A DNA stretch of 64,000 bases, from positions 1,860,001 to 1,924,000 of the forward strand of contig CM031555.1 of assembly GCA_018466975.1 (NCBI GenBank), read 5' to 3'. The notes under the pieces are model-generated. The model saw nothing but the letters and a program-made list of their open reading frames with translations, searched no databases and was not told the origin of the DNA. Made by a program: the position numbers and the translations under genes. Source of the stretch: Sparassis latifolia. Lineage: Eukaryota; Basidiomycota; Agaricomycetes; Polyporales; Sparassidaceae. Positions 1-16,967 of this stretch are shown here, one piece after another (the first letter of the stretch is position 1; each line of letters starts with the position of its first letter).

Positions 1-915
1 CAACCTTCTTCTGCGGCAGCTTCTTCCTCGTCACCTCCTCCCGCCTCTGCTTCTCTCGCTGCCGCCCTTGTCATCCTCTCTGGCTTCAGACTACCCTTCC
101 CCTTGCCGTCCTTCTCCATCACCTCAAATGCTTCCTTCAGCTCCTTCACTTGTACCGGCTTCAAGTCGGCCAGCCACGACTCTATACCGGGACCAATGTA
201 TTGGTATAGTGTATGCGCGAGATGCGTCCCTTCTGAACGAACTGTCTTGTCAGAATGTGCAAATATTTTCGGCAATGCCTTCAGAACTGGCGCCGGAGGA
301 GCTGCTGAAGTCCCGAATACTCTGGATAGGTGTCAAAGATGATCACCTGGGACGAACTGAGTAATAAGGCGTACCGCACGATCTCCCTTAGCGCAGTCAC
401 ACATCCTGCTACGATCTTCGGTTGCTTGGCTCCCAGACCGGGCAGGATATTTTCCTGCACAAACAGTTATAATCCCATTCGATACGTTGGAGAACTGTAG
501 GACGTACCACAACCCCTGCTCCACCGTTTTCAACTTCAACATATTGTAATACAAGCTCTATAGCTTGTGCTTTCGTGCCGGCGCGTGTTGAGCCGAAGGA
601 CTTGTCCACTAACACCGGGACGACGGCCTCTCTCGTACGCGCAGCATTCTCTCCTGCAAACTTGACGAACGCCACGAGGCACTCTACTCCTTTCTCCTGC
701 GCAACTGCGTTGCTGTCCGTGACGATCTTCTTTAGTAGATCCGGGTTATTGATGTAGGGTTTGAAGGCAGGATCGGAGTCGGAGGCAGTTGTGTGGAATA
801 TCTTCACCAAAGACTCATAAGCACTGACACGGGCCTTCCAGTTCTTGTGGACGAGACGGTCGGAAATTGGGATAGAGTTAAAATCCTCCTCAGGTGGTGG
901 GGCGCCGTCGTCCAT
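1..915 (-). CDS. XMAP215/Stu2-family microtubule-associated protein, N-terminal part (partial)
   Basis: The first exon reads from the ATG at 915 (MDDGAPPPEEDFNSIPISDR) into a TOG-domain start with HEAT-repeat text such as LVHKNWKARVSAYESL and EKGVECLVAFVKFAGENA. Downstream exons on the same strand continue the TOG1 domain (GLGAKQPKIVAGCVTALREI, then IESWLADLKPVQVKELKEAF) to the window edge. TOG arrays of this family bind tubulin and speed microtubule plus-end growth at spindle poles and kinetochores. An intron lies near 405-520. The 3' part is outside the window, so the number of TOG domains cannot be judged. The family call rests on remembered TOG1 motifs; the exact orthologue (Stu2, Alp14 or Dis1 type) is not decided. 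Confidence 0.85.
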
Positions 916-2040
916 GGCCCGTCAGTAAACGTGAGTGTCGTCAAGTTGGAATGTCTAACTCCGAGCGAACTTCCGCTTGATCCAACGCGGTCGGTCACAA
1001 ATTTAGTGACGTGCGTGACCACCTGATCGATCTTCACCGTGACCGCGGCCGACTCGTCACCTTGACAAGTCCCCTGCTAGATATCGAACATCGGAATGCA
1101 GTCGCAGTCCCCGTCTCGACCAGATGCGCATACGTACCAGCTGAAGCTTGAAGATATGCACGTCTTGACACTCTCGGACCCGAATCGCGCTCCTGATTTC
1201 ACGCCTTCGGCACCCCCTTTTCGGATGTAGGATCGGACGGTCCTTGCTCGCCTTTTACATGCGTTTCGCGTAGGCGTGTACTATACGCCACCTCATGTTC
1301 ACAGCCCTCCCAACTGCTGCTGGAGAGTGGTAAGCGTTTCACCACAAGTTTAGCTAGCCGTGAGTCTTGTTCCTATGGATCATGGGTTGGGTTATGGGCG
1401 ACCGTGGAAACCGCCGAGGATCTGCACGCAGCTTCGCAGCGCTTTTGCATGCACTCCATATTCATTGTAGTTATCCACTGTCGGCCGATACTCGCTCGAA
1501 AATCCATTGCGACCACTGCGCGCACGACAAGAGACATGAAATCATGGCATTCTCAAGCCTTGAGCGATACAGTACTACCACACAGAAGTGCGACATAAGG
1601 TTACTCGACGGTATAAGTAAAAAAGAGCATAGAACATCAGCGATGCGGTGAAGTATGGAATACATACGTGAATGTAAGTATGGAATGTAGGTATGCGACT
1701 CGATGCAGAAGACTATGTGTATACAATGCAAAAACTGAGGCCTGAGTACATAGGATGATAGTCTATAAGATACTATAGAATGGTAATAGAATAGTACCTG
1801 GAAAGCGAGGATGAACGGTGGACAACGACGAGCAGGGTCTGCGACGACGAGCAAGAAATGATTACACAGATAGCAAGCATTAAAAACGAGTAAGATGCGT
1901 GTTGATGGGATGGAATAAAATAAGGAAGTGTGGTGCACTGACAAAGCATGGCATCATACGAAATGCCCCATCGATTCCGCGCGCCTGGCAGGCAGAACCC
2001 GCCACAATATTTTAGTGTCTCGTCCATGCGAAAGAAACGA
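916..2040. other. Intergenic region
   Basis: This stretch lies between the start of the TOG gene and the 3' end of the next minus-strand gene. It should hold the TOG gene promoter. Short open frames exist but show no family motif, and no repeat or RNA gene was recognised. Confidence 0.5.
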
Positions 2041-2658
2041 TTAACAGCGCTCGAGGTTGAAGGCAATTCGATTGTCACCAGCGGCCCTGAACAATTGCCT
2101 GTAATGCGTAGGACCAAGACTTTCTGTGAGCATTGACTCGTGCGAGTGAACCCACTCGACAGGTGGTAAAGCCCGTATCGTCCGCTCCAACCCCCCTCCT
2201 GGCACTTGTTCCTCCTTGACAAGGACGAGCATGCCTGTCAACAGGCACTGTAGTAGATGCAACAGGTCCGCGACAGCAGGAACGGTATGTCGCAGGCCAG
2301 GAAAGAGAGCGCTGTGGAAGACCATCTCCCACTGTACGCGCCTCTCACGCGAGAAAAACGACGAGGCGTTGGCGGGAATCTGTAGACGCATATTGGGGCT
2401 ACGAGGGAGACCCCTGGAAGAGCGGTATGGAGACGGGCACTCGATGTCGAAGAGCAGGCGTGGGTCGAGAGGGGTGATATCACACCACCCGAAGTTCTGT
2501 ACGAGCTGAGCGCGGATAGAGAGGAGCCATCTCCGGGCTCGGGCGTAGTTCGTTCCCAGGGCTTCGGCGCTCGTAAGAGGGATGCCTGTCCGTCTTGCCC
2601 ATTCATCCATGTGTGCGATGTCGTTGCTAAAGACCAGTTGTGGTGGTGGGGTCGGCAT
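2041..2658 (-). CDS. Hypothetical protein
   Basis: A 206-codon open frame from ATG at 2658 (MPTPPPQLVFSNDIAHMDEW) to a stop at 2041. An in-frame ATG at 2754 is possible, but the text before 2658 looks less protein-like. The product has a tryptophan-rich region (RARRWLLSIRAQL), a hydrophobic helix-like part (VADLLHLLQCLLTGMLVLVK) and no recognised domain. I do not know its function. It lies tail-to-head behind the TOG gene on the same strand. Length and balanced composition suggest a real single-exon gene, but extra exons cannot be excluded. Confidence 0.5.
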   Translation of the reverse strand: MPTPPPQLVFSNDIAHMDEWARRTGIPLTSAEALGTNYARARRWLLSIRAQLVQNFGWCDITPLDPRLLFDIECPSPYRSSRGLPRSPNMRLQIPANASSFFSRERRVQWEMVFHSALFPGLRHTVPAVADLLHLLQCLLTGMLVLVKEEQVPGGGLERTIRALPPVEWVHSHESMLTESLGPTHYRQLFRAAGDNRIAFNLERC

Positions 2659-4453
2659 TATGAAAATGGGAAGCGGAGATGCGACGGTATGGACGCTATG
2701 CCGTGGACAACGAAGGACTGTACGAGTGAATTGGAGTTTTACTGCCACGTCCATGACATATATATGTTATGCAGAACATACCGCGAGGCTACGGATCGAC
2801 TCGGACAGTCGCAGGGCGTGTTCCAGCACGTAGCAGTGTGGATCAGTTATTAGCGTCACCTGAACACGTTCCGGAGGTGAAGAGATGGGATCAAAGGCTC
2901 GTCGAGGTATGTCGCGGAAGATTCAAGGTGGGGGAGAGGACGAAGAGGACATAAATCGCGTCTTTTTTTGAAGGACAGGGATTGCGCCAACGTAACCTAA
3001 ACGGGGACGCTGCGATCGCAACGGGCGGCGGCCCCATAGAGTAGGCACAGCGTTCCGACGCGGCATAGACACGAAACGTGTTTCGATGAGCAAAGTGTCC
3101 GGTTTTTGCGCATAACTGTGTCCAGATTGGTCACAAACAGAGATCCAATCCCGCCTAAAGTTCCAGCCCCTTCCGCTTCGCCCGGCCCTGAACCGAGTAT
3201 TCTCACCCGCCTTTCTTTTTCTGGACAACTTTCGGACCAAAACATCTCCATTTCTCACCGACGTCGGTCGCAATCTCGGGCGACCGCCCACCGGCAATTC
3301 TGGCCACGACTCGGCGATTGGTAGCCACGCTGTTTTCCGACTCCATTCCGCCTTTTCCAGCGACTTTTCTGGCGCTGACATACGCCTTTGTTTCCTAGCT
3401 CGGTATGTTCTTTCCGACATACCCACGCCGTTACGTATCCCTCGCGACCTGACTTGGCAACCGATTGGCACCAGGCCCATGACAACTCAAACCGAAAACG
3501 GTTATCTGCCTGCCATAATCGTCGTCCGCCGTGCACTTGGACCGGGCGCCGCCTAATGCCCATGAGTTATATACAAACTGACAGGTGTCTCAGTCAAGCT
3601 GTACATTCAGCCTTCTTAAGGCCGGTCACAATACTTAGCATGAAACAGCTGGTAGGCGTTCTCAATATTGTTGTTCTCCTTCGGCGACGTTGGCTGAGGT
3701 GCCGCAGACACGGCAATAATATTGTTGCAACGGAGAAGCGGTCGTTAGCACCGCGAATATCGGCGGGCCCATAGCATTGTAGTACGAGTTCTATCCCAGA
3801 ACGGTTCTACTTCGAGCTCTGGACGAATGGTGCTCTTCTCATACGGACAAGCATTAAAGCGAGCTACAGATACGAGAGCTTGACTACATGCTCCTTTCGA
3901 TCCATCTCTCTGGTAATGGTTACAGCAACCGGGCAACGGCCGATGTACACTGACGACACCCAATTCTCGCCGTATTTTGAGATGGTCGTGCATTTTTGAG
4001 GCCAACGCGACGGCCCATCCGTAATCTCTGCATTCTGGGGCTAATAGGGCCGGACTCGGTTGACCATGGGCCACCGTTCCACAAAGGTCTGGAAGAGCTC
4101 TCAAAAATCATGTTCAACACAAGATCGTGTCGGTGTTTGTACACATCTTCCGGCGGAGCACGACTGCCCGCCGCTTCGTGATTTCGTCAACTTGAAAGAT
4201 GCAGAAGTTCCTCTACGTGGAAAATCTTGCGCATGTACACTGTGTTACCTGGTCTTGCAGTTGCTGCGGTCACTGTACGACTGTCACTATACGTTTCACT
4301 CTGATCGGTCGTGTTCTTGGCAATGTTACTTGACCTCTGCAGCTTCAGCCTCATTCCGAGGTATTCTCGTTCTCAACAGCTTGAGCAGTGTCGTAATACA
4401 TAAGCTCTTTCTCCCACTGAACGTTTATGACAGGCATGCAGGAGTGTAGACTA
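2659..4453. other. Gene-poor intergenic region
   Basis: No convincing gene was found. Several overlapping open frames on both strands near 2920-3560 are arginine/serine-rich shadows with no start context or motif. The likely promoter of the gene ending at 2041 is near 2660-3000. Confidence 0.45.
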
Positions 4454-5048
4454 GATTGTTCGGATTCGATGGGCGCCCTGTGGGCGCTTATGTCACGTCA
4501 CCCCTGGTCTGCGCCGGAGTTGGCCCTATTTGTAACAACACTCAGTAAAATATTGTAAGACGATTGTAATGCGTGAAAAAGGAGCCCGGGTCATCGCCTG
4601 CAGATGGGAGGGAATATTCCGAATCCCGCATGCATGCTACCAATGACAATCTCAAGGTTCACAGGGCCCGGGGGTGCCGGGCGGGGCACTGGCATGGACC
4701 ATTGATGGATATTCGACGCTTTGCGGTCAGCGTCGACAAAGACGAGCACGGCGCCGCCGCAGTGTGCCATGCGTCGGGCGTCGGGCGCCAATAGGCTCGT
4801 TAACCAGCCTCTAGTATATAGGAAGAAAGAGTCGTTCCTCTATATAGAGGGCGCCAATTCCTTTATAGGCTCGAAAGGTTTCTAATGTGGTCAACAAATG
4901 TCTCTAATGCGACGTAAGTGGGCATATGAAATGGACTACAAATTATATTCAAAGATAAGAACTAAAACCGCACTGGGGCCCTGGCAGGGCGCGGCTGGAC
5001 GTGATGTGACACAAGATCGCATTGGGCGCCAATCGAATCCGAACAATC
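4454..5048. mobile_element. Candidate MITE (non-autonomous inverted-repeat element), ~595 bp
   Basis: The left end GATTGTTCGGATTCGAT (4454-4470) followed by GGGCGCC is mirrored at 5025-5048 (GGCGCC, then the reverse complement of the same 17 bases). Similarity continues inward as TGTCAC(A)TCAC. The interior has no plausible coding region and repeats the motif GGGCGCCAAT at about 4783 and 4849, next to a small AT-rich foldback (4811-4850). No clear target-site duplication is visible, so the superfamily is not assigned. Confidence 0.7.
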
Positions 5049-5397
5049 GACCGCGCTCTCGGCATGCAGCTGGCGATTCTTCCAGCTAAGTGGCACGCAT
5101 TTCGACGAAACTGACTTCAGGTACGTTGCTTACGAATCATCACGGAACAGCAAATTCGTGTGGTCATGCATGAAATTCAACGGGGATAGGCCAATCGGCA
5201 ACGAGAATTTCCATCCAGAACGGTCCATTGGATGCACTCCGAACAGAAAATGATGAAGAGAGTTTCGTCGAAATACATCTATCGTTTTCGACTTAGTGAC
5301 CGTCGCGGTGTTTGCGTGTTGATCATAAGTCTCATTACAAGTTGGTATTTGAGTCTGTTGTCCCACAACTCTCGGATGATAAAAGCCCCTTCAGATA
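5049..5397. other. Spacer between MITE and Plavaka terminus
   Basis: Nothing recognisable; no open frame with a family motif. Confidence 0.4.
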
Positions 5398-5560
5398 CAC
5401 TATCCTCCGTGCCAAACCCATCGGATAGTCTCGTAACCAGCCGTTCAGGTGCCTCCGGGCTTCGCCGGCGGAGTGCGAAAAAGGCATGGGAGGCACACTA
5501 CCTGAACGTCTGGTGAGTTTCGTATAGAGGGGGGGGGTATGTCACGTTTGCGTGACGCAC
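5398..5560 (+). repeat. Left terminal inverted repeat of the Plavaka element
   Basis: Starts CACTATCC, with an inner CACTACCTGAACG at 5496, then GTATAGAG, nine G and TATGTCACGTT. Its reverse complement recurs at ~20985-21117. Relative to that copy it has an extra ~21-bp palindromic insert (TGCCTCCGGGCTTCGCCGGC) near 5450-5470. Confidence 0.75.
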
Positions 5561-5986
5561 GCGTCGTTTTCAGCGGCGTCGACCAGCTCTCTCACTGCGC
5601 TGGGCACTATCACGTACACTTGTTAATAAATCCCGTCTGTGTCTACATGCGTCCTTTTATAAACCTCCTGATGCAAATTTTGACTTTCATCTTGCTTTCG
5701 AGCAGCAGACTTGCGGCCGCGATGCTCGTTCCGCACAGGGGATCGTCTCGTCGTCATCCACATTCACGAGCGGGATAAGGTCTGATCGAACGATGCACCG
5801 GCAACCTTCATCAGGAAAAAGCCCTGAGTGAGGTAGCCATGGTGACCATTGTGTAAGGTTCTGTAGGACGTGTAGCCAGGTGCGCGACTGATGTAGTCTC
5901 TGTAATGCTGTGTAGATCACTCATACGCCTCCGTAAAATAATGTCAATATCATTTAGGCTCACTCTCTGTCATGGCACAATTAGGT
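5561..5986. other. Plavaka subterminal non-coding region
   Basis: Lies between the left terminus and the transposase stop codon. No gene seen; it probably holds the transposase 3' UTR. Confidence 0.4.
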
Positions 5987-8900
5987 CTAATCATCTTTAG
6001 CTCGATCCACAAGATAGCGAAAGAGTACAAAGTCATGGTGGCGTAAGTACGGATTGACATAAAATCTGTCACAGACATCAAGAACAGTATGTGATCGCAA
6101 TGCCGGATCGATTTTTTCCCCCCAGAGTGGTATTAGTTGACAGCTACGCACAATATCAGTCACCCGCACGATAGATGCGAACCGGTGGTGTTGCCGTGTT
6201 GACCGTGTCACAACGTGCATCCCAGTGTCCACGTCAACCACATGAAATGGCGTGAACCATTCAATGTATGCAAGCGGTACAGTAGCGGCATCTGGACGCT
6301 CAACAGCGAGCACATCTGGAAGCTTGAAGATGGCACGAACTTGTGCTACACGCAATCCTGAATGCACAGTCAGCAAGAACCACAATAAATACTGCACAGG
6401 GAATGAAAGTGCACCATGAAGCGGGCCACCTGAGGCAGACTGTGCACTAGAGTCCTTGACAAGCACCGTCGACTGCTGAGCAGGTACTTCAGTTCGAGTT
6501 CCTTTTGTGGGTCGAGGAGTGCTTGCGTGAATTGTGTCGACCACCACTTCCGATGTGATCTGTTGTGCGACAGGGAGCTGCACCTTCATCTGGGAATATA
6601 CCGGAACACGCGTCTTGTTATGAATGGGCAATAGTACGGAGCCACCGGATCCAGTCTTCTGCAAAAATTCTTCAAGGCATTTCACGAAGTCCGGAGCATG
6701 AAGATCGTGCATCAATGAAGCCACCGTCATACGAGGATATGCAGGTTCCTTCACGATAGCATAGCCTCTTGCAAACTGACCTTCCTTGAGCGGCTGTGTG
6801 GACTGTTGAGGTTGATTCTCTGTGCGCAAAGTCTCCGCGTCTATCAGATCATCGACATCGATATCCTCCTCATCGTCTTTCTCATCGGCATCGGGGTTAT
6901 TCTTCATAATCCATGCAAGGTAGGAGTCAAACCGGTAAACTGCTTCCTGTCGTTCAAGCCACACCGTCATCTGCTTGACATAGTTCGCCTTTCGGTTACT
7001 GGCAGCATATGCGACCTTCGCAAAATCAATGTGAAGCCGCTCGGGCCCTTCTGTGCTGTACCCGTCTGCTGTGCCGAGATAGCGGATGGAGTAGGGATAG
7101 TGCTCGGATGAGTGAACCTTTGGTATGTTGAAATCGTCTCGTATCCCCTCGTCGACAAAGACCTGCTTGTAGCGGTGAAACTCGAGCCAGGAATGCTCAA
7201 GTTTTTTCAGTGATTCTTCGGAGTGTAGCTCGAAGTGAGCATAGTAGATAAAATCGAGGATCGCACGAACTGCACGAGTGACATTGGGCTGAGGTGCTGC
7301 ACCTGCGATAACTCCCAGAAAAACCTTTTCCATGTTCTTGTACTCAGTCCCGGTCCATTGAGATATCACAGAGATCCCATCTTTGAAGTAGCGAAGATCG
7401 GAGTGTTTCGTCATTGCTTGGAAGCGTAGGTCTAGCTCTCGAGCACCTCCGTTCTCTTTGGCACTCTTAGTGGCCCACGATACAAGATGGTCTTTGAAAA
7501 CTCCTTTATGGAGCTGATGGAGGATGTTGGGAGTGATGCAGGCGAATATATTGCAGTGCGGTAAGTCCAACCAAAATGGGAGTATGGGTTTTAGACCTAG
7601 ATTTGTGAATTCCTCAGATGTCTCGCCCTCTGATGCCCTGCGCAGGACACTTGCCACGTTGTCTTGTTCTTTCAGGACTGAATACACTGGCTCGCCTCTG
7701 CCATTTGCAGATACTGAACATTTAGGACACCGGTTCTCCATGCAGCACGACACAAGACACTGCTCCGGATGGTCCGCAATGTACGCAGCCAGAATTGGAT
7801 AGACTCGGCAAATGAATCCGTCAGCGCACACCATGTCAACGCCATCCTGACCGGCTTTCACCAGTGGTTGCAGCAGAGATGTCATGCACGCATGGAAGAG
7901 CCTGTGACCCTCGATGCTGCGTCGAGCTTTCGAAAAGCACTTCAATTTCGAAACTGGGATATATCCGATAAGGACTGTTGCATGCTCGGAAGGCTTGCGG
8001 CGCGTAGATTTTTCAATATTTCCAATGCTGAGATATACTGGCCATGCTGACTTGTCACCGCTGAATTGGGACAGGGATGTTTTGTCCGATGCAAGGATGA
8101 CAGGTGCAATACTGGCGCCTGGAGGCAGTCGCTGCTACTCAAAATGAACACAGAAGCCAGCTCCGCATGGACATGATGGCATACCTGCATCTCCCACCAC
8201 CAGTCACCGGTCCACATGTTACCATAGATTCGGTTCTGATACTCCTCATCTGCATACAGTTGCTCCGGCGTGTAGTGAAGAAGTTCTTGAAATGTGGGAT
8301 TGCCAATGAGCTCTTGAATACACTCCACAGGATTACGCCTCCAGAGTTCTAGGACCTCTGTGCAAGGTTTGTTTTCATCGTCGAGCTCGTCGCCCACTGC
8401 CTCGAACAGTTCACATTCCCATTTAGGTCCACGGGGAAGCATGTCAATCTTTTGAAAGAATGCATACTTATTTTTGAATGACAGCCGTGAGCGTGCACGC
8501 GTCTGTTCTATGCTTAGCGCAAATCAAGGAACGACGTTCGAAAGCAGGCTCACAATTTCTAATTGTAGGTACTTGTCAATGGCCTTCTGACTGAGGCCGC
8601 TGGTCATCAACCACCGAGCCAGTGCCCACTCCTCCTCAGATTCAAATGGTGCCCAGGAACTCTCTCCTGACGACGTCTTTTGCTTGCGAAGCTTCTCAAA
8701 TACTGTCTCTGCAGTACCGTGCGTTGTTCCGGCTTCATCTGGGTATTCACCGAGCCAAGGCTTCTTCGGCATGCCTCCTGCGTCCTCATCCTCCACTTCC
8801 TCAATGCACACACGTCTTGATGGCTGAGCATGATCTACAAAGTACGTGTGAAGCTGCTATCTAACTTGCTGCGGGGAGGAGACTCACTGTCATTAGCATT

Positions 8901-9209
8901 GCAGTCTTCTTGCAACTCTGACGAGGCCGCCGCCTCTGACGTGAGAGTGGCAGAAGCATGCGATGGATCAAAGAGCGGTGGGGGACTCGGTGTACGGTTA
9001 GTGTCCAGTTGCAGTGTCACATCCTCGGCCGCCCTCCTGATGTCGTTGTCTGCAGAATCCTCATCGTTTGGTGGAGGTGTCACAGGCAAAGTGTTTGCGG
9101 CTTTGCAATTGCATGCACGCTGACAAAGTGGAGTCTGGGTGATATGAGAATGAAGACCTTGTCGGGTAGGCTTCGAGCTATGACAGTATGGGCAAATAAA
9201 GATGGGCAT
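5987..9209 (-). CDS. Plavaka transposase
   Basis: Multi-exon gene. The ATG at 9209 opens with a zinc-finger-like motif (MPIFICPYCHSSK, then GLHSHITQTPLC), followed by an acidic, proline-rich linker; exon 1 ends at 8888 and exon 2 spans about 8834-8540. Exon 3 (to ~8165) has WECELFEAVGDELDDENKP. The later exons carry the family hallmark ILASDKTSLSQFSGDKSAWP, then a 652-codon stretch from 7945 to 5987 with CCMENRCPKCSVSANGRG and LPHCNIFACITPNILHQLHK. This is the region expected to form the RNase-H-like nuclease that cuts and joins the CACTA-type ends. The long exon has no stop or frameshift, so it may still be functional. The exon 2/3 junction could not be fixed unambiguously. It is transcribed divergently from the DUF6532 gene. 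Confidence 0.85.
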
Positions 9210-9407
9210 TTCTGACCAGGTGAGTTGTGTAGGTGCAGTAGATTGAAGTCTTCGCACTCTAGGTTAACTGGGAGGACACACGCGATCGCCATGTCTGGCA
9301 AGAGACCACCCTAAACAAAATCCAACCACCTGCCCGCGCGTTGATTTTCGCGCATCTCTCCTGCGTCCGGTGTCGCTTCTGCAGGCCCTCCGCCTCACTA
9401 CAGGGCC
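9210..9407. promoter_or_regulatory. Divergent promoter between transposase and DUF6532 gene
   Basis: A 198-bp gap separates the two divergent start codons, so both genes probably share one promoter region. No clear TATA box was seen. The position is inferred from gene layout only. Confidence 0.5.
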
Positions 9408-10423
9408 ATGCCACCTCGTAGCTCGCATACCAGTGGGCGGGCGAATGTCGATGTTCAAGAATATGCCTCTTCAGAAGACGACGAAGAACCCGGAGTGGAG
9501 CGAGGGAAGCGCACATGCAAGCTGACAAAAAAGCAGAAACAACTAGGTGAAATTCCTCAGTTCTCGCTCGCAAAATTGAAGTACATGGATTTCCCTTCCT
9601 GACAGGCCAGGAGAAGCAAGATACGTTGATGAAGAAACTGGCACGCCTCGAGAAGGAAAATGCAAAGCTCAAGAAGAAGAGCATCACGGTGCAAGGTAAA
9701 GACACTGACCCCTATTTTTTCTTCTCCTGTCTCAACCCGGTGTCAAATAACGCAGCTAGACATGCCGATGACAATACTGATGAACGGGAGCACGTCAGTG
9801 AGCCAGAGTACGAGAGTGAAGAGGCACAGAGTCCTCCGCCGAACACTTATAAGTCCTCGGTAGGCTCAGGACTTATTATTTTCAATATTTCGGATGTAAC
9901 TCGTTCCACCACAGTTCCAATCACAGGGTGTAGTGGATGTCACTCGTCCAGCACCCACGAAAGGTCGCCAAAAAGGCGATCCAAAGCTGGCGAATACTTC
10001 ACATGCACACCCGCCCTTCTCGCAGGCCCCGGATATACTCAATGCCATAACCAATGCGACACCGTTGACTGAAGTGCATTCTGTACGCGCATCTCTGGAG
10101 GGGTTTTCTTCGTGCGACTTGCATCCATCCTCGCCGCTCTCTCCCCTGGCCACCTCGTTGCTTGGGGCATCATCAAGAGGGCGCCAAAACCGACCTCCCA
10201 CGTCATCCCCTTTGCACCACTTTTCGCGTTCAAGTTTGTCACTTGGGCGGCGTTCTGCTTCACCATGAAGGTGTCAAAGTTCACTGATCAGACGTACCGT
10301 TCTCTCCCCGAACAGACGCCGCTCACACTCCCCAGCTAGGCGCCATTTCGACCCGACAATCAGCCGCCATTCGCGCTCCCCAATCGGACGTTCTCGTTCC
10401 CTGACTCAACGCCGTGCACAATC

Positions 10424-11064
10424 TGTTACAACGCTCCTCACTTGTGGCGCGTCTTTTCTTTTTCTTTTCCTTGTTCCCTTTACGTTACCAGACCACGTAA
10501 TCCAACACGTGACTCATCGGAGCGCAACCTCCGATTCTTTATCCAGATGTCCAGAACCCCTAGTCTAGGGTTACACCGGATCCAACTCCGGACCTTCTTC
10601 TTATCGCACATGCAAGACGTGCATGTATGCCTCATCTTTACCTCGTTCTGATACACGACTCGTTATCCCCATTAGTACTGATTATCTCTCACGACCTTAC
10701 TCAGCTTTCCCATACATATTACTTCCTCGCTGTTACCCTGCTTAGACATCGTTTCACCTTATCTAGCCAATGAACGATCCTGCATTACTGCGTAGTACTG
10801 CGGATACCTTTTGTATAAGTAGACAACCTTGTCGAGCTGGATCCCCATCTCGACCTGGTTACCATTAAACCAGCTTTTCACTTGCCTTTGACTGAGATCG
10901 ACCGTCAGTAGCAGACAGCTACTACGAGTCATAAGAATGAACTCTGATCGACCTTCAGTGCGAGGACATCGCCAGAAGTGTCACTTGAACGGACTTGTGT
11001 CTTAGACTAAGACCTTGTCTCGTGACGACTTGACTAGACGCTCGTGTTTCGCTGCCGTGTAACA
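10424..11064 (+). repeat. 5' LTR of the gypsy element
   Basis: 641 bp, TGTTACAACG to GCCGTGTAACA. A likely TATA box (TGTATAAGTAG) lies near 10811-10821, the expected place for the element promoter. It differs from the 3' LTR at three sites, all near its 3' end. Confidence 0.95.
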
Positions 11065-11760
<696 letters not shown>

Positions 11761-12708
11761 ATGGCTACAGTTACCATGGATGAAGGACGTCACCATGTTA
11801 GCCAGAAGGAACTTGGTTTTAGAAAACCCGAGATCTTCAACGGTTCAGACCATTCGAAGCTTAGGGAATTTATAAACCAATGCAAGAACTACATGGCCGG
11901 AAATAGCCATGTCTACCAGGAGGACAATCAGAAGATCGCATTCGTGCTATCGCACATGCAAGGAGGAACAGCAGGCTCATGGGCACAGAGCTTCATAGAA
12001 ACGGAACTCACCAATGACGACTTCCTTTCTTATGGGAGTTGGAGAGACTTCATTGCGAGTGTGAACAAAGCATTTGGCGATGAAAATATTGAAGAAACCG
12101 CTCGTACCTTGCTGCATAACATCAAGCAAGGAACTCGTACTGCGGACGACTACATTGCCAAATTCCGATCGCTTGAATCCAAGGCGAAACTAGAAGATGC
12201 CGGAAATATCGAGTATTTCAAGTGGGGGCTTAACGACCCACTCCGACAAAGGATATATGGGATGGAAAGCATGCCCAAGACACTTGACAAGTGGTACGAA
12301 TACGCCTCGCGGTTTGATAACCAATGGAGATCTGCTCAGATCTTCAAGCGAGGAGCCACTACGACGACGCGAGGAAAGGGCCGATCTGTCCATCGTCCCT
12401 ACTACTCGGCTTCTGCAAAGGATCCAAACGCGATGGATGTTGATCGTGTCAATATTTCGCGCTTATCCCCGGACGAGCGACAAAAGAGAATGAAAGAAGG
12501 ATTATGTTTCCTATGCGGAAAGAAGGGCCATATAGCCAACGACAGACAATTCCACCCCCAGTCTGGAAGTTTCACCCGTGCTAGAACGATACAGCCCGGG
12601 TTAGACACAGACATGATCACATGGATCAAGAAGATGCGAGAAGACCTCGCACAGAAGAAGGAGACGTCGAAGGAAGAAACCAGAGAGGAACAGATCGCCT
12701 ATGTGTGA
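11761..12708 (+). CDS. gypsy Gag polyprotein
   Basis: 315 residues. It contains a retrotransposon-gag capsid region ([20 protein letters not shown]; then [20 protein letters not shown]) and a C-terminal zinc-knuckle-like motif. That motif reads [14 protein letters not shown]: the fourth ligand of the usual CX2CX4HX4C is arginine instead of cysteine. The frame ends at TGA (12706-12708), but the following codons in the same frame ([16 protein letters not shown]) still look like Gag tail. The stop may therefore be a CGA-to-TGA mutation, shortening the protein. Gag would form the cytoplasmic virus-like particle and bind the element RNA. Confidence 0.9.
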   Translation: MATVTMDEGRHHVSQKELGFRKPEIFNGSDHSKLREFINQCKNYMAGNSHVYQEDNQKIAFVLSHMQGGTAGSWAQSFIETELTNDDFLSYGSWRDFIASVNKAFGDENIEETARTLLHNIKQGTRTADDYIAKFRSLESKAKLEDAGNIEYFKWGLNDPLRQRIYGMESMPKTLDKWYEYASRFDNQWRSAQIFKRGATTTTRGKGRSVHRPYYSASAKDPNAMDVDRVNISRLSPDERQKRMKEGLCFLCGKKGHIANDRQFHPQSGSFTRARTIQPGLDTDMITWIKKMREDLAQKKETSKEETREEQIAYV

Positions 12709-12734
12709 AACGTCTTCAACGACATAACTGATGA

Positions 12735-13340
<606 letters not shown>

Positions 13341-13366
13341 CACTGAGCGTGGCGAGTTACCCATGA

Positions 13367-16611
<3,245 letters not shown>

Positions 16612-16791
16612 AGGAGAAGAAACCCGGAATGACTACCACGACGGTTTTCCTCATCATCTTCCTAATCGTCCTCCACTGCACAACCCTCACTTTTCTTTGG
16701 ATCATCCACTGAATCCTTATCAGATGACTTGTCGAACACACACTCTTCATGCGAGACAGCCCGCACGCTAACGGCTGGGGTGATCAGAACG

Positions 16792-16941
16792 ATGCCTGGA
16801 ACTGATCAGGCAGCTCTTATCTCTGTGGGAATACTCTTTATCGTCCAATGGATTTTCATCTATTTGATTATTACCCGGATCCACGACATTCTATTTCACA
16901 TCACAGATAACCGTGATCCCCTTAACGACCGAAAGGTATAA
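16792..16941 (+). CDS. Small ORF with one transmembrane helix, inside the gypsy element
   Basis: 49 residues from ATG at 16792 (MPGTDQAALISVGILF). A strongly hydrophobic helix of ~25 residues is followed by a charged tail (RIHDILF, then DNRDPLNDRKV). It lies between the chromodomain and the next ORF, the position where env-like genes sit in some gypsy elements. Nothing else supports an envelope role; there is no signal-peptide cleavage site or fusion motif. It may be non-functional. Confidence 0.4.
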   Translation: MPGTDQAALISVGILFIVQWIFIYLIITRIHDILFHITDNRDPLNDRKV

Positions 16942-16967
16942 AAGGAGGAGAAGACGATATATCATCA

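Noticed and set aside
2923..3563. Overlapping Arg/Ser-rich open frames on both strands
   Set aside because: No start context, splice support or motif; mutually overlapping frames are expected by chance in GC-rich DNA.
10442..10651. 69-codon frame repeated at 17777-17986
   Set aside because: It lies wholly inside the two LTRs and is duplicated only because the LTRs are.
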